64,000 bases of DNA, from contig NZ_LMLE01000007.1 in NCBI RefSeq assembly GCF_001422545.1, positions 186,001 to 250,000 of the forward strand, read 5' to 3'. The position numbers and the translations under genes were made by a program. The DNA comes from Pedobacter sp. Leaf41. GTDB taxonomy: Bacteria; Bacteroidota; Bacteroidia; Sphingobacteriales; Sphingobacteriaceae. This document shows positions 9,030-17,764 of the stretch, in pieces. How positions within the stretch are numbered: position 1 is the first letter of the stretch; every line of letters starts with the position of its first letter. A model generated the notes under the pieces. It was given only the letters and a program-made list of their open reading frames with translations, did no database searches and was not told the origin of the DNA.

Positions 9030-9215
9030 TTAGTCTTCAGGATTTCCTGCTGCATTACCAGCTAAATCTCCAGCTACATCTTCATCCTCATCTGTCTCGC
9101 CTGTTAGCCCCTCCTGAACATCGTTGTCTTCATTCGTCTCTTGCTTATAGCCTGTTTCTTTATGCTGATCATCCTGATCACCACGCTGACTTTTGTCTTT
9201 TGGATCTGTATTCAT
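9030..9215 (-). CDS. Small acidic, disordered protein
   Basis: A 61-residue protein made almost entirely of Asp, Glu, Gln, Asn, Lys, Gly and Thr (for example DEDEDVAGDLAG), with no hydrophobic core, signal peptide or membrane segment. It should be intrinsically disordered. Small hydrophilic proteins like this occur as stress-associated orphans in Bacteroidota; function is not known. It stands alone between two plus-strand small genes. Confidence 0.6.
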   Translation of the reverse strand: MNTDPKDKSQRGDQDDQHKETGYKQETNEDNDVQEGLTGETDEDEDVAGDLAGNAAGNPED

Positions 9216-9412
9216 AACAATAGATTTTTAATAAAAAACAGTGTTCGGAAGAATAAGGTTTTCAAAAAATAAAATAGAAAAAATACAAATGAAGTAAATC
9301 ACAGGCAATCAAGCACATTCTTATCTAAATGTTAAAAACCCGATGATGTTGAAAAAATCAATCAAACAAATGTTAAGGTAAGTCCTTTAACTGTTATCTA
9401 AAAACGAATAAT

Positions 9413-9643
9413 ATGCAAAAGACAACTACTCCACCAAACGATCTTCAACAATTTATTGAAAAATTTCAACCAAGTAAGTTTAAGTTATTGAGCAGAGGGA
9501 TAGAAATAAGAGGCAATAACGATGTGCACAGAAGTATCACCGCAGCTAAAGAATTGATAGAAAAAATGAAACTAAGATTAACCGTTAAGCATTCTGCAGA
9601 GATGGCCATGTACGGTGGCTTCGAAGTAGTACATGCTGCATAG
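9413..9643 (+). CDS. Small hypothetical protein (76 aa)
   Basis: A 76-residue cytoplasmic-looking protein. It has a helix near residues 8-18 (NDLQQFIEKF), a short beta segment (KFKLLSRGIEIRG), a second helix (VHRSITAAKELIEKMKLRL) and a C-terminal strand. No family is recognised. The gene is followed after 5 bases by a strong terminator, so it is a monocistronic unit. Confidence 0.6.
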   Translation: MQKTTTPPNDLQQFIEKFQPSKFKLLSRGIEIRGNNDVHRSITAAKELIEKMKLRLTVKHSAEMAMYGGFEVVHAA

Positions 9644-9648
9644 ATTTT

Positions 9649-9685
9649 ATATCCCCAAATTCAAATATGTTTTTGGGGATATTTT
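9649..9685. terminator. Intrinsic terminator between convergent genes
   Basis: An 11-bp stem ATATCCCCAAA/TTTGGGGATAT (9649-9659 and 9672-9682), 12-base loop, followed by Ts. It serves the small gene at 9413; the opposite side is less T-rich, but the minus-strand operon ending at 9750 may also use it. Confidence 0.8.
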
Positions 9686-9749
9686 ATAATACAGGTTTAA
9701 AGAGACTAATTTGAAACTTAACTCATCCCAAACCTGCCCTAATATTCTC

Positions 9750-10460
9750 TTAATAATATGATATTTTTCGAATTTTAGTTTCAATAACTTCATTGTTTTT
9801 ATCGTAGGTAACACATTTAATCATGTCGCCATTTTTGTCATATTGATAAACTAGTCTGCCGTTCGGCACCTTTTCTTCAGGATAGTAGTAAACAAAGGTT
9901 TCGACATTGTCTTTTTTCGCGTCGTAGTTGTATTTTTTTCTCGAGTACCACTCACCGTTCTGCTGATATTCTACTTCCTCGGCTATCTTATGGAAACTAT
10001 TATACCTAAGTTTCTTTTTGACATTACTGACTTTATCAAATTCTTCAACGTTATTTCCTGAGGCATCATACTTAAAGTCAATTTCAGAAACAATCTTTCC
10101 AGAATTGTATTTAATCGTTTTTATTACGCGTTTTTTATCATCAAATTTCTCAATGAATTCCCACCCTTTGTCGTCGTTTTTTTTGCTCGCCCGCCAAGGT
10201 TCAGTGCTTTTCAATTTACCATTTTCGAACATGTTGGTTTCCTTTGGCGCTCCGTTTTTGTAAAACGTTGTAGTTGTAGTAAATTGTCTTTTACCCAGCG
10301 TTGTTAAGGCATCTATGCTAGTATTTACCTCCTTCACATTTTCTTTTACACCAAAAAAGTCCTGAAGTTCCTTTTTTTCGGCTGGAGTAAGTTTAGGCCC
10401 TTCCTGGGCATTGCAAAAGGTAGGTAGATGTAAGGCAATTATCAAAATATAGTTTTTCAT
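9750..10460 (-). CDS. Secreted protein with YD/MORN-like repeats, last gene of operon A
   Basis: A 236-residue protein with an N-terminal signal peptide ending in FCNAQ. The mature part has short beta-hairpin repeats of the kind YNYDAKKDN, YQYDKNGDMIKC and TYDKNNEVIET, resembling the YD/MORN-like repeats of YwqK-type and Rhs-related proteins. No catalytic motif is visible. It follows the PQQ-propeller lipoprotein by 38 bases and is probably transcribed with it and the 11614-12327 gene from the repeat-containing promoter at 12357-12445. Function unknown. Confidence 0.7.
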   Translation of the reverse strand: MKNYILIIALHLPTFCNAQEGPKLTPAEKKELQDFFGVKENVKEVNTSIDALTTLGKRQFTTTTTFYKNGAPKETNMFENGKLKSTEPWRASKKNDDKGWEFIEKFDDKKRVIKTIKYNSGKIVSEIDFKYDASGNNVEEFDKVSNVKKKLRYNSFHKIAEEVEYQQNGEWYSRKKYNYDAKKDNVETFVYYYPEEKVPNGRLVYQYDKNGDMIKCVTYDKNNEVIETKIRKISYY

Positions 10461-10498
10461 CTGTTATAATTGAATTAGGCTGTTAGAATTCCAGCATC

Positions 10499-11620
10499 CT
10501 ATTCTGCAAACATATAGGTATTATCCACCCTGTGTTCGGGATCTATATTAATGCCTTTGTAAAAAACCGCTTCATGCTGCAAGCCCGCATCAATGCTATA
10601 TATTACACCGTTTTGGCAAACATAATAATAGTTGTTATTGGCTAGATAAAGGATGCCATAAGCTTCGCTAGCCAGTTTTTTACGAGCTATAATTTTACCA
10701 TCGTCATCTAACTTTAATAACTCTTTTCGGGTGCTCACCATAACGCCGTCATCACATTTGGATACACTAAGCAATGCATTGTCATCTTTATACAATTCTG
10801 TTTTCCAAAGCAACTCCCCTTTTTCTTTATCTACGGCAAATAAAGTGGAGCCTCCAAAATACACTGCATCATCGGTAATTAAAATGTTGTGGGTAGAACT
10901 TTGCGAAGTGTTATCCGCTTTATAATCCCAAATAGAATTATACTCAGGTGTGAAGTATGATAACAAATTGTTCTGACTAAGCGTAAAAATATTGCCACCA
11001 TCGATCACCATTTCATTGGTAACAGGTTCGTTTTCGTCATAATTAACGGATGAAACCTTTTTGCCAGTTTTGATATCAATGGCAATCATACTCCCGTTTA
11101 AGCTGACTAATACTAAGTTTTTTACCACTTTAGGGCTCGAATAAATGATGTTGGGATTGTGATATACCCAATTCACTTTTTTAGTCGCCATACTGATCGA
11201 CTTTATTTCACCGTGGCTGTTGGCAAAAATAATATTGCCGTTAACCACTAAAGGGTATTGGTAAAACAATCGAAATGCTACCTCATTGAAATCAAAATTA
11301 TAGAGCTTTGCGTCTGGCCCATCAGTATCTTTTATTTCCCACACTTTCTTGCCCGTTTTTTTATCGTATTGTATAATTGAGCCGTCGATATAAGCTTTGG
11401 TCAAATGTTTTTCGTCAACGGTAAAAAAGTTAACCTCATCATTTTCTGCCTTATTAAACGCTTCAGCATGCCACAACAACTTCTTGTCTGCCAGGTTAAA
11501 TGCATATACATCATTTGCGCTGGTGGTTAAATACAGGGTTTTCTTGGCTTGATCCTGCTCTTTTTTAGTGCAAGAAAGCGATGACAAAATCAGCAAAGAA
11601 AGGATTGAAAATCTTACCAT
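10499..11620 (-). CDS. PQQ-like beta-propeller lipoprotein (BamB-like fold)
   Basis: A 373-residue lipoprotein; the lipobox is LSSLSC near residue 17. The mature protein is a beta-propeller of PQQ_2-type blades with the pattern A-x-D-x-x-T-G-K: IQYDKKTGKKVWEI, IKSISMATKKVNWVY, MIAIDIKTGKKVSSV and LFAVDKEKGELLWKT. The fold is shared by BamB and quinoprotein dehydrogenases, but no dehydrogenase active-site residues are apparent, so a scaffold or binding role is likelier. The start ATG overlaps the upstream stop by 7 bases (translational coupling). Second gene of operon A. Confidence 0.8.
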   Translation of the reverse strand: MVRFSILSLLILSSLSCTKKEQDQAKKTLYLTTSANDVYAFNLADKKLLWHAEAFNKAENDEVNFFTVDEKHLTKAYIDGSIIQYDKKTGKKVWEIKDTDGPDAKLYNFDFNEVAFRLFYQYPLVVNGNIIFANSHGEIKSISMATKKVNWVYHNPNIIYSSPKVVKNLVLVSLNGSMIAIDIKTGKKVSSVNYDENEPVTNEMVIDGGNIFTLSQNNLLSYFTPEYNSIWDYKADNTSQSSTHNILITDDAVYFGGSTLFAVDKEKGELLWKTELYKDDNALLSVSKCDDGVMVSTRKELLKLDDDGKIIARKKLASEAYGILYLANNNYYYVCQNGVIYSIDAGLQHEAVFYKGINIDPEHRVDNTYMFAE

Positions 11621-12327
11621 TTATCTTTATTTAATACATAATCATATGGAATGCTCTGGCTAAAATCGGCCAGGTGCCAGGTTGTAGGGTCTGACTGATA
11701 CTTTACAAAATCATAAATCACATTTAAAGGTGCCTGAATATTGCCCAGGTTTCCCTGCTCTTTATTAAATGCCGAAACCATTGCGGTAACCCTGGCTATT
11801 TCTGTATCTCCATCCAGTTTTTGTAAAGGAGCAGCATAACAAGCCCCAATTTTTATATGGGCTTTATATTTTGAGAGTAAGCTTGTCACTTCATTCTGAT
11901 AATTTCTAACAATTGCCTGTTGTGCGTCATCATCGCTTGGTTTATCTTCGGCAATTTTGAGCTTAGAGAAATCTCGCTTTTTGTACCTATTGATATCCTC
12001 CAATACACCCTCAGGAATAAAATCCTTATTTTTGATGGCATTCGTCCAAATCGTTGTATCTTCAGGACTTTGAGGTGCCTCTATCAACACATCTACCATA
12101 TCCGGCCTTGTGTTTGCTTCGGCCTGCATACGCTTCATATTTTCGTAATTAGCCCAATCTTCTTTACTGTAGGTTAAATATTGCTGTACCTTATACATCG
12201 GACTTTCTACACTGTCTTTGTACATAAATTCTATACCAATAATGATAATAACTAGACCTATGAAAGATAGGCCAACAATTTTTAGTGTTTTTTTTATTCT
12301 CGATTTTTTAACATGAGCTGATTGCAT
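11614..12327 (-). CDS. Membrane-anchored protein of unknown function, first gene of operon A
   Basis: About 237 residues. A Lys/Arg-rich N-terminus (MQSAHVKKSRIKKTLK) precedes one transmembrane helix (IVGLSFIGLVIIIIGIEF); the rest is a hydrophilic, probably periplasmic domain that I do not recognise. The frame is open to 12348, but that start is a TTG; the ATG at 12327 lies about 30 bases downstream of a -7-like box (12357-12364) and is preferred. It is the first gene after the three-repeat promoter module at 12398-12445 and overlaps the next gene by 7 bases. Confidence 0.65.
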   Translation of the reverse strand: MQSAHVKKSRIKKTLKIVGLSFIGLVIIIIGIEFMYKDSVESPMYKVQQYLTYSKEDWANYENMKRMQAEANTRPDMVDVLIEAPQSPEDTTIWTNAIKNKDFIPEGVLEDINRYKKRDFSKLKIAEDKPSDDDAQQAIVRNYQNEVTSLLSKYKAHIKIGACYAAPLQKLDGDTEIARVTAMVSAFNKEQGNLGNIQAPLNVIYDFVKYQSDPTTWHLADFSQSIPYDYVLNKDKW

Positions 12328-12356
12328 TCTTTTATTCGCTAATTTCAATTTAATTC

Positions 12357-12445
12357 TAAAAATAAAGTTTCAGCATTAAAGTATTTTAGCTGATGTGAAT
12401 TCGCTTAAGTTAAATGATAATTCGCTGGCTTTTGACTGTTATTCG
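12357..12445 (-). promoter_or_regulatory. Island promoter module A: three 21-bp-spaced repeats and -7 box
   Basis: On the plus strand the cores AATTCG (12398-12403), AATTCG (12419-12424) and TATTCG (12440-12445) are spaced exactly 21 bases, giving three in-phase direct repeats. On the minus strand they read CGAATT..., and a -7-like TATTTTTA lies at 12357-12364, with 33 bases between it and the nearest core. The layout fits an activator of LytTR type bound just upstream of RNA polymerase. This is the only module with three repeats. Confidence 0.65.
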
Positions 12446-12487
12446 GAAAGAAAATAATGCGTGAATACATTAAATGAAAAGGATTAA

Positions 12488-13240
12488 TTAAGGTTTGCTT
12501 TTCAATATCTCACAACCTTTGTAAACCTTTTTAGCAATCACTTTTCCATCATGATCCCAAGTACTTTCTGTGCCACAGGGAGAGGTTTCGCAATCATCGC
12601 ATGCCGCATTGTACGAATACTCTTTAACCAATGCCCCTTTGTCAGATTCTAAAGCATGCATAAAATATGGCGTAAAATCGCAAGTGCTATTTGATGATTG
12701 AAAATAACGCTTTGCCCAGCTGGAGAGCTTATTACCCCTATCATCGAATGCTTGATAACTTAATGGTTTCCAGCAAGAATTGATGGGTTTAAGGATGGTG
12801 ATAGACTGTAATTTATCAAATGAACTATATTCCTTTATTGTTTTTATCGTGTCTGACTCATCAGTTTTGGTGTAAGGCATTTTTATAGGGCGTGGCAAAA
12901 GCCAGGGATTTGATATGGTTGGAGCATCTTCGCCTATAAAATAGGCTTTATTGTCCTCCCACTGGATATCGGTTATGGTCCACATAATAGCTACAGATGC
13001 ACTGCTAATCACCTGTTGTTTTATCTCATCGTATAGGTAAACTTTCCCCGAAGCATCGCCAGAGCCGCCAGGCATTTTAAATAAAAAACGTTCGTAAAAG
13101 TATTTGGAGGCATAAACAGAATACTGCCTATCCGGACTGAAAGTTTGGTAATATCTACAGCTGGTAGAAAACATCAGAACAACGGCTAAAATAAAACAGA
13201 GCAGGGAAACCGCTAATATTGCAATGATCTTTTTATGCAT
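12488..13240 (-). CDS. Membrane-anchored protein of unknown function, last gene of operon B
   Basis: About 250 residues. An N-terminal hydrophobic helix (IIAILAVSLLCFILAVVLMF) is followed by an extracytoplasmic domain rich in aromatic residues and with several cysteines near the C-terminus (CDDCETSPCGTES), which could form disulfides. The preceding frame is open to 13309, but ATG at 13240 sits 10 bases after the stop of the upstream gene and begins a normal signal-anchor. No domain recognised. Seventh and last gene of the operon driven from the module at 17564-17631. Confidence 0.65.
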   Translation of the reverse strand: MHKKIIAILAVSLLCFILAVVLMFSTSCRYYQTFSPDRQYSVYASKYFYERFLFKMPGGSGDASGKVYLYDEIKQQVISSASVAIMWTITDIQWEDNKAYFIGEDAPTISNPWLLPRPIKMPYTKTDESDTIKTIKEYSSFDKLQSITILKPINSCWKPLSYQAFDDRGNKLSSWAKRYFQSSNSTCDFTPYFMHALESDKGALVKEYSYNAACDDCETSPCGTESTWDHDGKVIAKKVYKGCEILKSKP

Positions 13241-13250
13241 TGGATCCTGA

Positions 13251-13538
13251 TTAATCGTATTTATCTGCCAGCAATACAATATAACAAATAGTAAGCAGCA
13301 AAACCACAATAAAAGCCAGCGTTGCTGATATTAACCATATTGTCGATTTCTGCTTCGACTTATTGGCATAAATCAAAGCCATAATTAATATAGGTAGATT
13401 AACCAACGCCAAAATATTGAGCTCGATAAATGCTACCGGGAATTGACTGCTGCAGTACTTATAACTATAATATAAATGTGCCAAACTCAGCAGCTGTAAT
13501 ATTGCGATTGATACAGGTAAGACTTTAGAACTCCTCAT
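13251..13538 (-). CDS. Small three-helix membrane protein, unknown
   Basis: A 95-residue protein with three predicted membrane helices (about residues 6-24, 37-57 and 67-91). The loops are short and polar and no motif is recognised. It lies 32 bases after the 13571-14104 gene and 10 bases before the 12488-13240 gene on the same strand, so it is part of operon B. Confidence 0.65.
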   Translation of the reverse strand: MRSSKVLPVSIAILQLLSLAHLYYSYKYCSSQFPVAFIELNILALVNLPILIMALIYANKSKQKSTIWLISATLAFIVVLLLTICYIVLLADKYD

Positions 13539-13570
13539 ATCATTTAAATTTTTCTCTACGTTGGTCTTTC

Positions 13571-14104
13571 CTAATCATAATTATTAAAATAGAAGAAGAT
13601 AAATGTTTTACCCAGCCTTTTCACTTTTTGCGGGCGATGTATTTGTCTTAAATCTTCAAAATCATTGTTTTCAATACCAAAATCAATTCTACCGATATAA
13701 CTTTTAACTTCTGGGGCATCATCCCAATGGGGTTCTAACAAAGTGTAAGCAAGTAAAATTTCGCCCTTTTCATTAGTGCGTACATTTTCCATATAAAACA
13801 GGTTGATACTGAAATCTTCTTGATACTCTTTCGCATCCTCATAAAGGGTTTTGTATCGCTCAAAACTGTACAATTCGCCATCTTTGCCAATGCCAACCAG
13901 TTGTGGCCTTGCCGTATAATTTCTATATAACCCTGTTAACGAAAATCTTAACGACATTAAATAAAATTGAGCGACTTCCTTTTGTACTTTATTTAATTTG
14001 TAACAATTAGCCACCAATTTTATTTTTGTGCTATCTGTTTTTTGAGCAAAAACTTTTGCTGCACAAATAATTAAAAAGAAAGCTATGTAAATTAGTTTTT
14101 TCAT
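13571..14104 (-). CDS. Secreted protein of unknown function
   Basis: A 177-residue protein with a clear signal peptide ending in KVFAQ (about residue 21). The mature domain is mixed alpha/beta with no recognised motif or catalytic signature; aromatic residues cluster at the C-terminus (FIFFYFNNYD). The ATG overlaps the stop of the upstream membrane gene by 4 bases (ATGA), which is strong evidence for coupled translation within operon B. Confidence 0.7.
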   Translation of the reverse strand: MKKLIYIAFFLIICAAKVFAQKTDSTKIKLVANCYKLNKVQKEVAQFYLMSLRFSLTGLYRNYTARPQLVGIGKDGELYSFERYKTLYEDAKEYQEDFSINLFYMENVRTNEKGEILLAYTLLEPHWDDAPEVKSYIGRIDFGIENNDFEDLRQIHRPQKVKRLGKTFIFFYFNNYD

Positions 14105-14583
14105 CGCCCTGCTTTGTTTTTAAAATATTCTGAAATCTCGAAAATCCAGTCGCCACCTTTTGCAAATAGTACGGAAATGATAATTAGAAGAACCGAATAG
14201 GTTGAAAGTCGTTTAATAAAGCGTTTATATTTATTATCATCAGCTAAAAAATTAGCATCTGTAATTAGAAAAAGTAACCCAGCAACTATGCCTGATGGAA
14301 TGCCTCCATAAATAGCAGGTATTATCCCCCAAAAATCATTGTAAAAAACTATATACCAACTAATAAAACTGATGATTACGCTCATTAGAAGAATTAATAA
14401 TCCGCCGAGGATTTTTTTTCCCATTAAGCCGTACATGCCTAGAAGCATTGCAATACCTAATGTTATAAAGGTGTAAACCAGATCTGAAATAAACTCACTC
14501 TTTTTTTCTATTGGAAAAATAACGCAAAGGCTTACTAACAAGGTTATCCCAGAAGCAATTAAAAACCATTTTCTGTTTTCCAT
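14101..14583 (-). CDS. Multi-pass membrane protein, unknown
   Basis: A 160-residue protein with about five predicted membrane helices and very short loops; the C-terminal tail is polar and basic. No transporter or enzyme motif is seen. It starts 5 bases after the previous gene's stop and overlaps the next gene by 4 bases. Part of operon B. Confidence 0.7.
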   Translation of the reverse strand: MENRKWFLIASGITLLVSLCVIFPIEKKSEFISDLVYTFITLGIAMLLGMYGLMGKKILGGLLILLMSVIISFISWYIVFYNDFWGIIPAIYGGIPSGIVAGLLFLITDANFLADDNKYKRFIKRLSTYSVLLIIISVLFAKGGDWIFEISEYFKNKAGR

Positions 14584-14588
14584 TCTGG

Positions 14589-14894
14589 TTAAAAATTAAG
14601 GAACATTAATGATGAAATTGCGAATAACACCAAGATGAAGAAATTGCAAACTGCCAATGTTTTCTTGTTTTTCACGAAAAGCAAAACCATCTCTACTGCC
14701 AAATATAGAACATAAAAAAATGCCAATAAATTGAGTATTAGACTTGTATTGGAAGGCACAAGTTCATGTTTATGTCTGGGGCTTACATCGAACAGATTTG
14801 GATTTAAAATCAAAATAAAAACAAGCAAAATCCCGAAAGTTATGATCGGAATAAGAATGCGTTTTAGCAGGTGAAATATGCTGTTTCTATCCAT
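14589..14894 (-). CDS. Three-helix membrane protein, unknown
   Basis: A 101-residue protein with three hydrophobic helices, near residues 10-31, 44-66 and 76-97. The upstream frame extends to 14933 within the preceding gene, but the ATG at 14894 lies one base after that gene's stop codon (14896-14898) and gives a sensible N-terminus (MDRNSIFHLLKR). No family recognised. Part of operon B. Confidence 0.65.
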   Translation of the reverse strand: MDRNSIFHLLKRILIPIITFGILLVFILILNPNLFDVSPRHKHELVPSNTSLILNLLAFFYVLYLAVEMVLLFVKNKKTLAVCNFFILVLFAISSLMFLNF

Positions 14895-14895
14895 T

Positions 14896-16551
14896 CTAAT
14901 GAATATCTCTTCTTTTAAAGATATAAACTCCAATTCCTAACACTAACATCACGCAGGTAGCAATCAAATAATAGTTCAAAGGTTCGCTAACTTTTTTTTT
15001 AACCGAACCTTTCACATCCTTAATTTTATAAAGTGACTGGAGGGTTTCGTAGTCATCTATTTTTGTATTTTCTACATCGGCAGTCTGTATAATTTGCAAG
15101 TGATTTTTCTCATTGTCGAAATAATAAACATGATTGGCATCTTTAAAAAAATTATGGTAGTTAACCTTAACCGATGGTGAATTGGGCATACTGTCAGCGC
15201 ACTCATTTATCACTTCGACAAATGAACCTAAATAAGTTAAGGTTTCCTCATCAGCGGTAATTGGATACAATTTTTCTCCATCATATAGCGAGTGGTTAAA
15301 CAAATAAAACATTCCCAACTGCTTTACAATTTTACTGGTTAGCGCCTTTTTATTTTCCATGTGGATATTAAACCTATCGCCAATAAAATAAATGTATTTA
15401 TCATCAACTAAAGCTTTTGGCAAATAATTAAGATAGCTTCCAATGCTTGGAAAAAATTTTGCATCGGCTGAGATATTGGTACTGATGATTTTGAAATCGT
15501 CATCCCCTTCGATATAATAAAAGTCATCCCCTCTAAATAGTTTCCCTTCAATTAGGTTTAAGCTCTTTGCATTAGTTTTCACATCATAAGGCTGACTAAA
15601 ATGATCATCCCAAATAGGATAAATTTTACCACGAAAGAGCGAGTAATTACTGTTACCATAAAGTGGCTGCAAAATTTTGCCTGAAGAAAAACTGTAATCA
15701 ATATCGATTTCCTCATTTGCTACTGGATCTCTACCTGTGGTGGATGTACCCTCTCGTTTTTTTAGCAGTTGACCATTTAAATACCATGCTGGCAAATTAG
15801 CATCGATAATTGCAAGTATATTCATATCGGTTTTCAGTCCCAAGGCCAGCATTTGAGGCGTTAGGTTATCTGCAGATCCCTCTCTCCTAATCGAATAAAG
15901 ATGGCTCGCATCAGCAAGAAAATCTTCGTTATTTAATGGGTTAAAAGCATAATAAACTGCTGTTGCAGGGTTTAAATCAGGAACGATAGCCACCTTGTAT
16001 TTTGGAGACGAGGCTTGATCGACACTTACTACAAAAACATTTTTATCGCTTTTAACATAAAAACCATAGGCATAACTTTTAATGTTAGTGATGTTTTGCG
16101 GTAACTCGTTTAACACAATTTTAGTGATGCTCTTTTCCCATGCATCCAGGTAAGTCCATTTTCCATTTAATAAAAACAGCCTGCCATTTATATGTTTGTG
16201 ATTGGGGTTTGCACCAAGAATTTTAAAATAAACCGATGTGTTTTTATCGTATTGTTCTCTCTTCGGAAGAATATAAAAACCATTTTTATCGCCAAACATT
16301 AGCGTTTGTTCATCTTCGCCCGTAGCCTTGTATGTTAAGGCATCAATCCCTTTCAGCAGCACATTTTGCTGTTTTACATAGCTGAATCCATTTTGATCTT
16401 TTTCCGTAAACTGATAGTAAATACCATCACTTTTTTTCAAAATTTTAAAGGTGGGGCTGGTACCATTGTTATAACATTCGCTAGCCAAAGCCATTTTTGA
16501 AAGCGAGAGTAGCAACATTAATCCGCTGAAATATTTTAAGAGTAAGTTCAT
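14896..16551 (-). CDS. Secreted DKNYY-type repeat protein with C-terminal membrane anchor
   Basis: About 551 residues. A signal peptide (ending near KMALAS) is followed by many short repeats of the DKNYY type, in which an acidic-Lys/Asn-Asn turn leads into a Y-aromatic strand (DKNVFVV, DDKYIYFIGD, DANHVYYFD), as expected of a beta-propeller-like surface protein. One membrane helix (YYLIATCVMLVLGIGVYIF) and the basic tail KRRDIH anchor the C-terminus. The DKNYY family has no known biochemical role. The ATG at 16551 lies 10 bases after the upstream stop; an upstream alternative at 16587 would overlap that gene. Confidence 0.75.
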   Translation of the reverse strand: MNLLLKYFSGLMLLLSLSKMALASECYNNGTSPTFKILKKSDGIYYQFTEKDQNGFSYVKQQNVLLKGIDALTYKATGEDEQTLMFGDKNGFYILPKREQYDKNTSVYFKILGANPNHKHINGRLFLLNGKWTYLDAWEKSITKIVLNELPQNITNIKSYAYGFYVKSDKNVFVVSVDQASSPKYKVAIVPDLNPATAVYYAFNPLNNEDFLADASHLYSIRREGSADNLTPQMLALGLKTDMNILAIIDANLPAWYLNGQLLKKREGTSTTGRDPVANEEIDIDYSFSSGKILQPLYGNSNYSLFRGKIYPIWDDHFSQPYDVKTNAKSLNLIEGKLFRGDDFYYIEGDDDFKIISTNISADAKFFPSIGSYLNYLPKALVDDKYIYFIGDRFNIHMENKKALTSKIVKQLGMFYLFNHSLYDGEKLYPITADEETLTYLGSFVEVINECADSMPNSPSVKVNYHNFFKDANHVYYFDNEKNHLQIIQTADVENTKIDDYETLQSLYKIKDVKGSVKKKVSEPLNYYLIATCVMLVLGIGVYIFKRRDIH

Positions 16552-16561
16552 CACTAGTTTG

Positions 16562-17545
16562 TTAGTTTTTAGGAGCTGGAACAGCATATACTGGCGGATT
16601 ATTATCCACTTGTCTAGTCAGGTTAAAGCTGTTCCCTTTTCCCCACTTAACTTCATAATCAAAGGAACTAAGCCAATATCTAAAATAATTTGTTGTATTT
16701 TTTGGAGCAGTTTCAACCATGCCTACCAACTCAGGCACTTTATAACCAGGTTTGGTTGTTTTTTGAACTGCAGGTGCCATTTCAAACTGCACTTTGTTTT
16801 CATAAAGACCATGACCAATCGAGTTTCTATAAAAATGGTAAGTACCTAAAAGATACTGTCTTTTTTGAGGAGGCCCGTAGGTTAATTTCATATTAAAATC
16901 ATCCAGAAACTCGAGTTTAACATCTGTAGTTTTATTTTCTGTGAGTGAGATTACGTACTTAATTATATCTTCATTTTTATTCTTAACCTCAGTTTTTTTG
17001 GTATCTAAATACCATACGGTGTTCTGGAATGGGTAACTCTCAACATATTCAAACCTTTTTCTAGGCTCTTGATTTTTATCTAGATTTGCAGAATCTGACT
17101 CATTACGCTGTGTAAAACTGATTAAATTGTATGTTTTATTTTGGAAGGAGACTGCTCTTTTAATCTCAATTTTATAATAAATCCCTTTATAGGTTTTTTC
17201 GAATTTATCTACACCAGTCTTATCTAGGGCACTGTTTGCGGCACGTTTTACAAAGCGGTCCAAATTGTTGTTTGTGAGGTAATAATTCACCTGAACTTCT
17301 AAAGATTTATCGCTGTTTTTCGCTGTCACTTGTATCACTCCAGACAAATCTTTTTTTGCATATGTACTATCATTTAACCATAAAAAGCCTTTGTGGTTAA
17401 CGTAGTTATCATTGATCTTAATTACATTTTTTTCATCGGTATAAATGATAGCCGTCAGATTTGTTGGATAAAAATCTTGTGCATTAAGTTTGCTGATCAA
17501 ACCCGAAAACAATAAAACTGCCCACAGAAATATTTTTGTCTTCAT
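16562..17545 (-). CDS. Secreted protein of unknown function, first gene of operon B
   Basis: About 327 residues with a signal peptide ending in KLNAQ. The mature protein is beta-rich and polar; no domain is recognised. The frame extends upstream to 17575, but that would place translation upstream of the -7 box at 17564-17571, so the ATG at 17545 is chosen. It is the leading gene of a seven-gene unit (17545 to 12488) with gaps of at most 32 bases. Confidence 0.7.
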   Translation of the reverse strand: MKTKIFLWAVLLFSGLISKLNAQDFYPTNLTAIIYTDEKNVIKINDNYVNHKGFLWLNDSTYAKKDLSGVIQVTAKNSDKSLEVQVNYYLTNNNLDRFVKRAANSALDKTGVDKFEKTYKGIYYKIEIKRAVSFQNKTYNLISFTQRNESDSANLDKNQEPRKRFEYVESYPFQNTVWYLDTKKTEVKNKNEDIIKYVISLTENKTTDVKLEFLDDFNMKLTYGPPQKRQYLLGTYHFYRNSIGHGLYENKVQFEMAPAVQKTTKPGYKVPELVGMVETAPKNTTNYFRYWLSSFDYEVKWGKGNSFNLTRQVDNNPPVYAVPAPKN

Positions 17546-17563
17546 AAAATGCGATGTTTTATA

Positions 17564-17631
17564 TAAACATACCATTTAGTCGAAAAAAAATCTTCGCCAA
17601 TTATAATTCGCTGGGTTTGGATTATAATTCG
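17564..17631 (-). promoter_or_regulatory. Island promoter module B: paired 21-bp-spaced repeats and -7 box
   Basis: Plus-strand cores AATTCG at 17605-17610 and 17626-17631 are exactly 21 bases apart; each is preceded by TTATA, giving near-identical half-sites (minus strand CGAATTATAAT). The -7-like TATGTTTA is at 17564-17571, 33 bases from the proximal core, and the ATG at 17545 is 18 bases further. A small inverted repeat ATGTTT/AAACAT (17554-17570) overlaps the -7 box. Confidence 0.72.
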
Positions 17632-17764
17632 TTGAGAAATAGATTGAATTAACGTCGCCAGCTATTGGCACCGAAGCGATGTATGCGCAAACTTTGATAA
17701 GTTGAAGTTAAGTTTTTAGAGTATGTTCCGCAATCTGGAAGAAAAAATCTGAATAAGGTGTTTG

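Noticed and set aside
12398-12445. Three evenly spaced repeats as a CRISPR-like array
   Set aside because: The repeated core is only about 10 bases with a 21-base period and no unique spacers of normal length, and it lies at a promoter shared with other operons.
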